Below are positions 31,155 through 39,828 of a DNA stretch of 64,000 nucleotides, piece after piece. The position numbers and the translations under genes were made by a program. The stretch spans positions 1 to 64,000 of the forward strand of contig DATNEY010000033.1 in NCBI GenBank assembly GCA_035606665.1. The letters are read 5' to 3'. This DNA is from DASUGC01 sp035606665 (GTDB lineage Bacteria > Acidobacteriota > Vicinamibacteria > Vicinamibacterales > SCN-69-37). The notes below the pieces were generated by a model. That model was not told where the DNA came from. It ran no database searches and saw nothing but the letters and a program-made list of their open reading frames with translations. Numbering within the stretch: the stretch's first letter is position 1; the number at the start of each line of letters is the position of its first letter.

Positions 31155-33851
31155 ATGTCACTCGATACCTTTAAGACGCGGAGGACGCTCGTCCTCGGCA
31201 AGGACTCCTTCGACTATTTCAGCCTGACCGCGCTGGAGAAGGCCCAGGCGGGATTCGCCAACGTCGCGCGGCTGCCGTTCTCGCTCAAGGTGCTGCTCGA
31301 GAATCTTCTCCGGCGCGAAGACAACGCTTTCGTTCGCGCGGACGACATCGCGGCGCTGGCAGGAGGAGCGACAGGCGACAAGGAAATCTCCTTCATGCCT
31401 GCACGGGTCCTTCTGCAGGACTTCACCGGTGTTCCGTGCGTCGTCGATCTGGCGGCGATGCGCGACGGCATCGCGCAACTGGGCGGCAACCCGGACAAGG
31501 TCAATCCGCTGCAGCCGGTCGAGCTGGTGATCGATCACTCGGTGCAGGTCGATCATTTCGGCCGCGCCGACTCGCTCGCGCTCAACGCGGATCTGGAGTA
31601 CCAGCGCAATCACGAACGGTATGTATTCCTGCGATGGGGCCAGACGGCGTTCCGGAATTTCCGCGTCGTTCCGCCGGAGACCGGCATCGTCCATCAGGTC
31701 AACATCGAATATCTCGCGCGGGTCATCTGCAAGGAGACGGAGGGCGGGCGGACGCTCGCATATCCGGACACCGTGTTCGGCACAGACTCCCACACGACGA
31801 TGGTCAACGGCCTGGGTGTCGTGGGATGGGGCGTGGGCGGTATCGAGGCGGAGGCCGCGATGCTCGGCCAGCCGAGCTCGATGCTGATTCCGCAAGTCGT
31901 CGGCTACAAGCTCACGGGCCGGCTGCGCGAAGGCACCACGGCAACTGACCTCGTGCTCACGATTACCGAGGCGCTTCGCAAGAAGGGTGTCGTCGGCAAG
32001 TTCGTCGAGTTCTTCGGGCCGGGCCTGAAACATCTGACGATTGCCGATCGCGTCACGCTTGGGAACATGTGCCCGGAGTACGGTGCCACCGTCGCCGTGT
32101 TTCCGATCGACGACATGACGCTCGAGTACCTACGGTTCACGGGTCGAGACGAGAGCCAGGTGAATCTGGTCGAGGCGTACGCGCGCGCGCAGGGCTTGTT
32201 CCGTACGGACGACACTCCGGACGCCGTCTACGCGGACACACTCAGCCTCGATCTCTCCACCGTGGAGCCCAGTCTCGCGGGCCCGCGGCGCCCGCAGGAC
32301 CGCGTCCCGCTCGGCCGCGCGAAGTCGTCGTTTGCAGCGGCGCTTCCTGAGCTGAAGAAGGGCATCAAGACGCCGGCGGCCGGCGCCTCCGGCGGCGGCG
32401 CGGCCGTCGCGGAGGCAACGTCGGTCGACATCGATCACGGTTCGGTTGTGATCGCGGCCATCACGAGCTGCACGAACACCTCGAATCCAAGCGTGATGAT
32501 CGCCGCAGGTCTTGTCGCGAAGCGCGCTGTCGAGCTCGGGCTCACGCGGAAACCGTGGGTCAAGACGAGCCTCGCGCCAGGATCGAAAGTGGTGACCGAG
32601 TACCTCGTGAAGGCCGGTCTCCAGCAGTACCTTGATGCCATTGGTTTCAATCTCGTCGGCTACGGCTGCACGACGTGCATCGGCAACAGCGGCCCGTTGC
32701 CGGAGGACATCGCCGCCGAGGTGCGCGAGCGCGGGCTTGTCGTCTGCTCGGTCCTCTCCGGCAACCGCAACTTCGAGGGCCGTATCCAGCAGGACGTGCG
32801 GGCGAACTACCTCGCCTCGCCGCCGCTCGTCGTCGCATACGCCCTCGCGGGATCCCTGAACGTCGACATCACGACCGAACCGCTCGGCACGTCGCGCGAC
32901 GGCAAACCCGTTTACCTGCGCGACCTCTGGCCGACCGAGCACCTGATTCAGCAGACGATGCTGGCGTCGCTCACCGCGGAGATGTTCCGATCGCAATACG
33001 GCAAGGTCTTCGAGGGCGCCGAGCGCTGGCGCGCGCTGCCCGTGCCGACCGGCGATCGGTTTGCGTGGGAGACCGACTCGACGTACATCAGACGTCCGCC
33101 CTTCCTCGAGAATCTGACGCGCGAGCCCGCGGCGCCGCATGACATCACGGGCGCACGTGCGCTCGCGGTGCTCGGCGACAGCATCACGACGGATCACATC
33201 TCGCCGGCGGGTTCGATCAAGGCGGACAGTCCCGCCGGTAAGTATTTGATTTCAAGAGGCGTGCAGTCGAAGGACTTCAATTCCTACGGCGCGAGGCGCG
33301 GCAATCACGAAGTCATGATGCGCGGCACGTTCGCGAACGTGCGGCTGCGCAACCACCTCGCGCCCGGCACGGAGGGCGGATGGACGGCCTTCCTGCCTGC
33401 CGGCGAAGTGATGTCGATCTTCGACGCGTCCGAACGGTACCGCGCCGCCGGCGTTCCGCTCGTTGTCATTGCCGGCAAGGAATATGGATCCGGTTCGTCG
33501 CGTGACTGGGCCGCGAAGGGCGCGATGCTACTGGGCGTCAAGGCGGTCATCGCCGAGAGCTTCGAGCGCATCCATCGCAGCAATCTCGTGAACATGGGCG
33601 TCCTGCCGCTCGAGTACGTCTCTGGCATGTCGGCTGTGTCACTCGGGATCACCGGAAGGGAAGTGTTCGACTTCGCCGGCTGCGGTGCCGCGCTGACGCC
33701 GCGATCAACACTGACCGTCGGGGCGAAGCGCGAAGACGGCACGACGTTCGCGTTTCCGGTTCGCGTCCGCATCGACACGCCCGAGGAACTGACGTCGTTC
33801 CGGCACGGCGGGATCCTGCCGTACGTGTTGAGGAGACTTGCAGCCTCGTAG
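31155..33851 (+). CDS. acnA: Aconitate hydratase (AcnA type)
   Basis: 898 residues, full length. The [4Fe-4S] cysteines are in AITSCTNTSNPSV and YGCTTCIGNSGP; GTDSHTTMVNGLGVVGWGVG and GKEYGSGSSRDWAAKG (swivel domain) are also present. It isomerises citrate to isocitrate. It follows the exported-protein cassette by 3 bp but has no obvious functional tie to it. A second, permuted aconitase-superfamily enzyme is at 52798. Confidence 0.96.
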   Translation: MSLDTFKTRRTLVLGKDSFDYFSLTALEKAQAGFANVARLPFSLKVLLENLLRREDNAFVRADDIAALAGGATGDKEISFMPARVLLQDFTGVPCVVDLAAMRDGIAQLGGNPDKVNPLQPVELVIDHSVQVDHFGRADSLALNADLEYQRNHERYVFLRWGQTAFRNFRVVPPETGIVHQVNIEYLARVICKETEGGRTLAYPDTVFGTDSHTTMVNGLGVVGWGVGGIEAEAAMLGQPSSMLIPQVVGYKLTGRLREGTTATDLVLTITEALRKKGVVGKFVEFFGPGLKHLTIADRVTLGNMCPEYGATVAVFPIDDMTLEYLRFTGRDESQVNLVEAYARAQGLFRTDDTPDAVYADTLSLDLSTVEPSLAGPRRPQDRVPLGRAKSSFAAALPELKKGIKTPAAGASGGGAAVAEATSVDIDHGSVVIAAITSCTNTSNPSVMIAAGLVAKRAVELGLTRKPWVKTSLAPGSKVVTEYLVKAGLQQYLDAIGFNLVGYGCTTCIGNSGPLPEDIAAEVRERGLVVCSVLSGNRNFEGRIQQDVRANYLASPPLVVAYALAGSLNVDITTEPLGTSRDGKPVYLRDLWPTEHLIQQTMLASLTAEMFRSQYGKVFEGAERWRALPVPTGDRFAWETDSTYIRRPPFLENLTREPAAPHDITGARALAVLGDSITTDHISPAGSIKADSPAGKYLISRGVQSKDFNSYGARRGNHEVMMRGTFANVRLRNHLAPGTEGGWTAFLPAGEVMSIFDASERYRAAGVPLVVIAGKEYGSGSSRDWAAKGAMLLGVKAVIAESFERIHRSNLVNMGVLPLEYVSGMSAVSLGITGREVFDFAGCGAALTPRSTLTVGAKREDGTTFAFPVRVRIDTPEELTSFRHGGILPYVLRRLAAS

Positions 33852-33902
33852 GCCGGGGCTTCAGCCCCGGCTCGCCAGGCGGCCCTAAAGGGCCGCCCTA
33901 CG
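33847..33902. repeat. REP-like double palindrome at the acnA end
   Basis: CGTAGG (33847-33852) and CCTACG (33897-33902) enclose two further perfect hairpins, GCCGGGGCT-TC-AGCCCCGGC and GGCGGCCCT-AA-AGGGCCGCC. The whole can fold as a three-way junction. It includes the acnA stop codon and reaches to 8 bp before queG. It may act as a terminator or mRNA stabiliser, or be an interspersed REP-type element. Confidence 0.8.
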
Positions 33903-33909
33903 TGTCCGG

Positions 33910-34926
33910 ATGCTCACACGCGACTCCGTTCTCGCTCGTGCGCGTGAGGTGGGATTCGATCTCGCCGGCATCGCACGCGCCGAGCGGCATCCTAAGCTCG
34001 CCAGACTGACGGAGTGGATTGCCGCCGGGCGCCATGGCGAGATGCAATACCTCGCCGATTCGGCGTGGGAACGCATCGATCCTTCCGAGGTTCTCCCGAC
34101 CGCGCGATCCGTGGTCTCGCTCGCCGTCGTCTACAACTCCTCTGAGCCCGCCGCGGGTGCGATCTCGCGCTACGCCTGGGGCGATGACTATCACGACATT
34201 GTCCGCGAACGGCTCACGTCGCTCGTGCGCTGGATGGCGGACACCGCCGGGCCCGGATTCGAAGCATTCTCGTGCGTCGACAACGGGCCGGTGATGGAAA
34301 AGGTGTTTGCCGAACAGGCCGGCCTGGGCTGGATTGGCAAGCACACGTGCGTGATCAACCCCGCGCTTGGGTCGTGGCTGTTTCTTGCCGAAGTGCTCAT
34401 CAACGTCGAGTTGGAGCCGGATGCCCCCGGCGTCGATCAGTGCGGCACGTGCACGCGTTGCATCGATGCGTGCCCGACGGCCGCGATCGTGGGCCCGTAC
34501 GAGCTCGACGCGACGCGCTGTATCTCGTATCTGACGATCGAGACGCGGGCCGGGCTGCCGGAGAAGTGGCGGCGGTCATTGGCCGATAAGGTGGCCGGCT
34601 GTGACATCTGTCAGGACGTGTGTCCCTGGAATCGTCGCGCGGCGGTCTCAGCGAATCCCGCGTGGCGCCCGCACGAACGGCTGCGCGGCGCGGGTATCAT
34701 CGACCTCTGCCGGCTCGACGACGACGCCTGGCGCGGGATCATCCGCACAAGCGCGATGCGCCGCGCCGGCCTCCGGCGCATCCGGCGATCGCTTGCCTAC
34801 GCCGCCGCGTCGCTCCCGCCCGTGGTACGGCGTGATGCGCTCGAGGCGCTCGCGTCCTGGCCGTCGTCGGAGTTTCCCGAGGTGGCGGACGCCATCGACT
34901 GGGCCCGAGCGCAAACAGAGGCGTGA
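33910..34926 (+). CDS. queG: Epoxyqueuosine reductase
   Basis: 338 residues. Cobalamin-binding N-terminal part (EKVFAEQAGLGWIGKHT) followed by two [4Fe-4S] clusters in CGTCTRCIDACPTAAI and CDICQDVCPWN, and a C-terminal HEAT-like segment. QueG reduces epoxyqueuosine to queuosine in tRNA anticodons. ATG at 33910, just after the REP-like element. Confidence 0.94.
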   Translation: MLTRDSVLARAREVGFDLAGIARAERHPKLARLTEWIAAGRHGEMQYLADSAWERIDPSEVLPTARSVVSLAVVYNSSEPAAGAISRYAWGDDYHDIVRERLTSLVRWMADTAGPGFEAFSCVDNGPVMEKVFAEQAGLGWIGKHTCVINPALGSWLFLAEVLINVELEPDAPGVDQCGTCTRCIDACPTAAIVGPYELDATRCISYLTIETRAGLPEKWRRSLADKVAGCDICQDVCPWNRRAAVSANPAWRPHERLRGAGIIDLCRLDDDAWRGIIRTSAMRRAGLRRIRRSLAYAAASLPPVVRRDALEALASWPSSEFPEVADAIDWARAQTEA

Positions 34927-34948
34927 TATCGTCGCCGCACCGGGGTTG

Positions 34949-35464
34949 ATGCGCGCGCGCGAGGATCACGGATTCACGCTGATCGAACTCCTGATCGTGG
35001 TGGCCATCATCGCGATACTGACTGCACTTGCGACCGCCGGGCTCATGCGCAGCCGCGTGGCCGCGAACGAAACGAGCGCCATCGCCGGCATCCGCGTGAC
35101 ATCGAGCTCCCAGAAAGCGTACGCCGTCAGCTGCGGGTTTGGCGCGTATGCGACCAGTTACACCGTGCTCGGCACCGCCGTCGGCGGCACGTCCTCCTAC
35201 ATCTCCTCGGATCTTGGCGGCGCGCTCTCGCCAATCAAGTCCGGTTTTCAGTTCAATCTGACCGCGGGTGCCGGTGCGACCGCGGGTCCGCCGGACTGCA
35301 TCGGACGGCCCACTATCACGGCGTTCTATGCCACAGCGGTGCCGCTATCGGTGTGGTCCGGCAGCCGGAGCTTCGCCATCAACGGCAACGGCGTGGTCTG
35401 GCAACTCAATGGCGCCACCGCCCCGACCGAGCCATTCGGTGCGCCCGCAAGGCCCATTCAATAA
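34949..35464 (+). CDS. Type IV pilin-like protein
   Basis: 171 residues from ATG 34949. A short leader ends at the prepilin site G-FTLIELLIVVAIIAIL, followed by the conserved glutamate at mature position 5 and the amphipathic helix. The globular part has two cysteines (CGFGAY and PDCIG) that could form the D-region loop. No other pilus gene is adjacent, so it may be an isolated major or minor pilin or a pseudopilin. No strong ribosome binding site is seen. Confidence 0.87.
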   Translation: MRAREDHGFTLIELLIVVAIIAILTALATAGLMRSRVAANETSAIAGIRVTSSSQKAYAVSCGFGAYATSYTVLGTAVGGTSSYISSDLGGALSPIKSGFQFNLTAGAGATAGPPDCIGRPTITAFYATAVPLSVWSGSRSFAINGNGVVWQLNGATAPTEPFGAPARPIQ

Positions 35465-35483
35465 CGCGCTACACTGGAATCCT

Positions 35484-36029
35484 ATGTCGCTCGCTCCGGC
35501 ACTGCTTCTGTCGATGCCGCAGCTCATCGATCCCAACTTCGCGCGCACGGTGGTGTTGCTCTGCGAGCACGCACCAGAAGGCGCGTTCGGGCTGGTCGTG
35601 AACCGGCCGTCGGAAATCAGCGCCGCGGAAGCCGTGAGTCTCGAGCCGGCGATCGAAACTCCAAACGACCTGCCCCTGCTCATCGGCGGTCCGGTGGAGC
35701 CGCATCGCGGCTGGATTCTCACCGCGGCCCCGCCCGACGATGTGGAGCATCGGGAACTCGGCGCGGGCCTGTTTCTCTCCGCGTCGCCGGTGCTCCTGCG
35801 GCGCGCGCTCATGGCGCGGCCGCTGCCGAAACGCACCGTCGTGCTCGCCGGCTATGCCGGATGGGGGCCCGGGCAGCTCGATCAGGAACTCGAACAGTCC
35901 TCGTGGCTCATCATGCCGGTCGAGCTGGACCTGATCTTCGAGATCCCCGCCGCAGCCAGCTGGGAGATGGCGATTCGCCGCCTTGGCGCGGACCCGTCCC
36001 TGCTGCACGCGAGCCAGGGAATCCATTAG
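35484..36029 (+). CDS. YqgE/AlgH family protein
   Basis: 181 residues. LLLSMPQLIDPNFARTVVLL, GAFGLVVNRP, IGGPVE and LAGYAGWGPGQLDQEL are the family signatures. Function unknown; linked to regulation in Pseudomonas (AlgH). In many genomes it lies beside yqgF/ruvX, but here ruvX is 25 kb away. Confidence 0.93.
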   Translation: MSLAPALLLSMPQLIDPNFARTVVLLCEHAPEGAFGLVVNRPSEISAAEAVSLEPAIETPNDLPLLIGGPVEPHRGWILTAAPPDDVEHRELGAGLFLSASPVLLRRALMARPLPKRTVVLAGYAGWGPGQLDQELEQSSWLIMPVELDLIFEIPAAASWEMAIRRLGADPSLLHASQGIH

Positions 36030-36032
36030 TTC

Positions 36033-36055
36033 AACCTGCAACCTGCAACCTGCAA
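36033..36055. repeat. CAACCTG word repeat
   Basis: Three tandem copies of CAACCTG (7-bp period) lie between the convergent yqgE and the next minus-strand gene. Same word as 4944-4966 and 7025-7062. Confidence 0.65.
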
Positions 36056-36056
36056 A

Positions 36057-37910
36057 TCAGCCCCCCGCCAGCCTCAGGTTCAGCGGCGTGCTCTTTCCTT
36101 CGACCAGCGTCACCGCGATCGACGCGGTCACAAGCCTCGCCAGGAATTCCGGATCGTTCCACTCGCCGGACACGACGTCCGTGAGGGCGGCAACGCGATA
36201 CTCGCCGGCCGGCAGCCCCGTCACCGAGTACCGGCCGTCGTTGCCGGGCCGGGTTTCGATCACTCTCCGCGATCCCGGCGTCCAGTAGGCTCTGTCGCCT
36301 GGAAAAACAATGATGAAGTAGTCGGACGCCGGCCGGCCGGATGTGTCCTGCAGCACCCCGGCGAGTTGGGTCGGCCGGTCGATCAACGTGACGGCCAGAT
36401 CCTTTATGCCGCCCGTTGCCGGAACCTCGAGCGGGGCATCAAGCGCATCGCGGCCGTCCGCGCTGGCGGATTTCATCGACCATGGTCCGCTGAACGCACC
36501 AAGGCGCGTGAGCCGGTACGTGCCCGGCGTAACCCCGACGAAAACGAACTTCCCGTCGGCATCAACCTCGCCACCCGCCGGACCCGCGGACAGGTTGCCG
36601 CCGCTTCCCGGAGGTACGAGCAGGAACCGGATGCCGGTGAACGCTGGCGGCGGCGACGCGCCGTCGAGCACGACACGGCCACTGACGGATAAGCCAGAGT
36701 GCAGATCAAGTGAGACGGAGACATCACGGCCGTCAACGACGACATCCGTCATGCCCCACCAGATGGCCGTCGCGGCGTCTGGCGGGCCGCCGCCGCGGGC
36801 CCCGGTCGCGGCCGTCTTGGCCAGGAGCGTGTACTGCCCTGGCGTGACGCCGCCAAACGAGAACGTCTGGTCGGCGCCGGGCCGTGAGATCCATTCCGCG
36901 GGCCTGATCAAACCGCCCAGCACCTGTGCCTGTGCTCCGGCAGGCGTCAACGTGATCGAGAGCGAACGCAACGTCACGCCCGCCGGCAGGTTGATCGTTC
37001 CGTCGACCCGCGCCGTCGGAATGAGCTCGATCTGTACGTCCACTCCCGCACGCTCTTCGGCGGCGGCCAGTGTCAGTGTCGCGGCCGAGGAAATCGACGT
37101 CGTGCCCGGGAAGAATACGGGCGCGTAGGCCGCCTTCGAACCTGCCGGCGCCTGGGACAGCGGCGGACCCGTTGCGCCGGAAGGAAACGTGCCCAGGTCA
37201 CCGGTTCGTGCAGGATCCGCGAGCGCACGCGCACGTTGAATCTCCGCCGGGGTCAACCGGCGAATGTCCTCGAGCCCCAAGAGACCGCTGGTCCTCCCCG
37301 AACTCGGCGTCACCATCACGACATAGTCGCCCGGCGGCAGATCCCATGCGCGGTAGATACCGCGGTCGTCAGTAGTGCCACTGCCACCAGCGCTTGGCTG
37401 ACTGAGCGTCTTCTCGCCCGTGAGCGGCGAAAAGCCGTAGCGCAGGACGCGAACGGCAGCCCCTGCCACCGGCTGCGCTCGAGCGTCACGAACCGCGCCG
37501 GTGATGACGCCGCCGCGGACGATCTTCATCACGACATCGGCAATTCTCTGACCGTCGCTCAATGCGACGGGCGTGCCCGCGCGCTCGGGGCGCTTCGCAC
37601 CGTAGTTCACCGGCAGATAGCCCGGCTTGCTCGCCGTCAGATTGAACCGTCCGGCGGGCAGATTTGGAAAAGCAAACCGCCCTGCGTCATCAGTCGTCGT
37701 CGTTCGGCCCGGCATGCCGCGATCGACGCTGTTCAGTGTCACGCGTACCTTGCGCGCCGGTTGCGGTGTGCGCTCGTCGGTGACAACGACGCCGCCGATG
37801 AGAGAGGTGCCAGCGACGGGCTGCGCCGGTTGATCGCGGACGGTCTGTTGGGCCGCCGTCGAGACGCCGGCGAGCAGCCACACGCTGAGTGTCAGGGACG
37901 CGGTTCTCAT
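36057..37910 (-). CDS. Secreted carboxypeptidase-regulatory-like repeat protein
   Basis: 617 residues from ATG 37910. Signal peptide (SLTLSVWLLAGVSTAAQQ), then several beta-sandwich units: VRVTLNSVDRGMPGRTTTTD with FPNLPAGRFNLTASKPGY, a second with GIYRAWDLPPGDYVVMVTPS, VTPGQYTLLAK and VTPGTYRLTRLG, and the last VTGLPAGEYRVAALTD. Such proteins are abundant in Acidobacteriota; catalytic motifs are absent. The start overlaps the stop of the paralogue upstream by 4 bp. Confidence 0.85.
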   Translation of the reverse strand: MRTASLTLSVWLLAGVSTAAQQTVRDQPAQPVAGTSLIGGVVVTDERTPQPARKVRVTLNSVDRGMPGRTTTTDDAGRFAFPNLPAGRFNLTASKPGYLPVNYGAKRPERAGTPVALSDGQRIADVVMKIVRGGVITGAVRDARAQPVAGAAVRVLRYGFSPLTGEKTLSQPSAGGSGTTDDRGIYRAWDLPPGDYVVMVTPSSGRTSGLLGLEDIRRLTPAEIQRARALADPARTGDLGTFPSGATGPPLSQAPAGSKAAYAPVFFPGTTSISSAATLTLAAAEERAGVDVQIELIPTARVDGTINLPAGVTLRSLSITLTPAGAQAQVLGGLIRPAEWISRPGADQTFSFGGVTPGQYTLLAKTAATGARGGGPPDAATAIWWGMTDVVVDGRDVSVSLDLHSGLSVSGRVVLDGASPPPAFTGIRFLLVPPGSGGNLSAGPAGGEVDADGKFVFVGVTPGTYRLTRLGAFSGPWSMKSASADGRDALDAPLEVPATGGIKDLAVTLIDRPTQLAGVLQDTSGRPASDYFIIVFPGDRAYWTPGSRRVIETRPGNDGRYSVTGLPAGEYRVAALTDVVSGEWNDPEFLARLVTASIAVTLVEGKSTPLNLRLAGG

Positions 37911-39790
37911 TGCCGTCTCAGATCCAGCGTCCTGTTTTCGCCGGCGGTGATTGTCATGCGCGTGGCCGAACGGCTGATCGCCTCGAGTGACTTTGGATCC
38001 TGCCAGTTCTCCAGACGACCATCGTCCATGGCGGCGGCGAAATAGTCGCCGGGCGGGAGATCGCTCACGACATATCTGCCCGTCCGGTTTGCGCGGGCGG
38101 TCCGAAGACGGATCACCGAGCCTCCACCGGGCCAGAGCCTGCGGTCCACCGGGAACACGAGCACGGTGGCGGCCGAATCGGGAGTGCCCTGCACGTTTGT
38201 GACTGTGCCGGAGAGTTGGGCCGCGACACTCGTGCACGTGATGACGATCTCGGGTAGTCCTCCGGGGCGAATCTCCAGCGGTCCATCTAAAATGTCGCGA
38301 TCGCCCAGCGACACGGATTTCACATGCCAGCCGGCCGGCAGGTCCGGTCGCACGGAATACGCTCCGCCTGGTACACCGATCGCGAACGCGGCTTTCGCAT
38401 CGAGCTGCGTGGATATGGCGACTGATCCGCTGCCTGCCGTCGCCAGTCGCACGATGAGACCCTCGATCTCCTTCACCGGAGGCGCCGGCTGCTGGCCATC
38501 GAACTGCAGACGGCCTGTGACGCGAATCAAGCCCTGCAGGTTCACCCGGAGATCGGTGACGTCCGAGTCGCCGACAACAAGCGGCACGCTGGCCCACAGC
38601 ACCGACGGATCGACGCCGGAGGGCAGCGTGTCGGCCGCCGTGTTCACGGACCGTTTGTTTACGCGAAGGACGTACTGGCCCGCCGGCACGCCGAGGAGCG
38701 TGAATGCGCCGCGCGCGTCCGTGAGCCCGGTGACTGTCTCGAATCCCGACTCGCTCGCATATTCGCCGGCCGTCACGGGCACGAGCCGCAACGCCGTCAT
38801 TCCGGAGGGCCCGTTCGGTCCGGTCAATGTTCCGGAGACACGCACGGCTCGCAGGGCCTTGAGCTCGAAGTCAACGCCGTTTCGCTCTTCTCCCGACTTG
38901 AGAGAAATCGTCGTGGCGTCGGACGCCGCCAGGCCGGATGGATAGAACGTTGTCTGATACACGCTGAGCCTGCCGGACGCGTCAGGCGCGGGCGGAATCG
39001 CCGTCCGGTTCAGCGTCATCAATACCAGATCGCCGATCTGCTGATTGCGCGGCGAGCCGAGTCGCGAGAGTTCCGGGCTCGCGGCCGACATCTCAGCGGT
39101 CGCCGCCGATCGACCGCTGTCCGGGAACGCCGCCGCGAGAACTGCCGCAGGGAATGTCGTCTGCGTGGACGGCACGACGACTACGTAATCGCCGGGGACC
39201 AGCGTTGAGATTCGATAGATGCCCCGGTCGTCCGTGGTGGCGGGCAGGCCGCTGCCGACCGGCACACCAATCGTACGTGCCGAGCCCGTCGTGGACGCGC
39301 GCGTGAAGGCGCGCACCGTCACACCAACCATGGGTTCGCCGGCTTCATCGACGATAGTGCCGCCGATGGCGCCGTACTTCCACATCAGGATCTTCGCCGC
39401 GCCCGAGCGTTCACCTTCGGCAAGGTCGAAATACACCAACCCGCCTCCAGGCCGTCGCGCCCCGTAGAAGCTGTCGACGTACCCGGCCTTCGAGGCGTTG
39501 ATCGCGTACCCCGCGTTTCTGGCGCCGATGGGCGGGGCGGGGAGGTCGGCGAAGAAGAAATAGCCTTCGGCGTCCGTAAGGACTCTGCCACGAGGTGTTG
39601 TGGGCAGATTGCTGCTCACGAACGGCGTCGTGAGAGTGACGATCACATCCGGCACCGGCTGATTGGTTGACGCGTCGACGACTTGGCCCACGATGAGCCC
39701 CGTGCGGGCAGGCGTCTGGTTAACCGCCTGCCCAGCCGCTGCGACCCGGACCAGTCCGGCCAGGAGCAACAGGAATCCAACGCGTCGCAT
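37907..39790 (-). CDS. Secreted carboxypeptidase-regulatory-like repeat protein (paralogue)
   Basis: 627 residues with a signal peptide (VGFLLLLAGLVRVAAAGQ). Same order of beta-sandwich units as the next gene: GQVVDASTNQPVPDVIVTLT, GIYRISTLVPGDYVVVVPS, LLGVPAGQYVLRVNK, and a final VVSDLPPGDYFAAAMDD followed by LENWQDPKSLEAISRSATRM. The near-identical layout and shared C-terminal segment show a tandem duplication, now quite diverged. Secreted; possible polysaccharide or protein binding. Confidence 0.85.
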   Translation of the reverse strand: MRRVGFLLLLAGLVRVAAAGQAVNQTPARTGLIVGQVVDASTNQPVPDVIVTLTTPFVSSNLPTTPRGRVLTDAEGYFFFADLPAPPIGARNAGYAINASKAGYVDSFYGARRPGGGLVYFDLAEGERSGAAKILMWKYGAIGGTIVDEAGEPMVGVTVRAFTRASTTGSARTIGVPVGSGLPATTDDRGIYRISTLVPGDYVVVVPSTQTTFPAAVLAAAFPDSGRSAATAEMSAASPELSRLGSPRNQQIGDLVLMTLNRTAIPPAPDASGRLSVYQTTFYPSGLAASDATTISLKSGEERNGVDFELKALRAVRVSGTLTGPNGPSGMTALRLVPVTAGEYASESGFETVTGLTDARGAFTLLGVPAGQYVLRVNKRSVNTAADTLPSGVDPSVLWASVPLVVGDSDVTDLRVNLQGLIRVTGRLQFDGQQPAPPVKEIEGLIVRLATAGSGSVAISTQLDAKAAFAIGVPGGAYSVRPDLPAGWHVKSVSLGDRDILDGPLEIRPGGLPEIVITCTSVAAQLSGTVTNVQGTPDSAATVLVFPVDRRLWPGGGSVIRLRTARANRTGRYVVSDLPPGDYFAAAMDDGRLENWQDPKSLEAISRSATRMTITAGENRTLDLRRQ

Positions 39791-39828
39791 GGGTGATGCC
39801 CTTGGATACGTTGGAATCCCGCCCGTAT

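Noticed and set aside
30030..31160. Possible toxin-antitoxin pair in the exported-protein cassette
   Set aside because: All three products carry signal peptides or a metzincin site and show no toxin or antitoxin motif.
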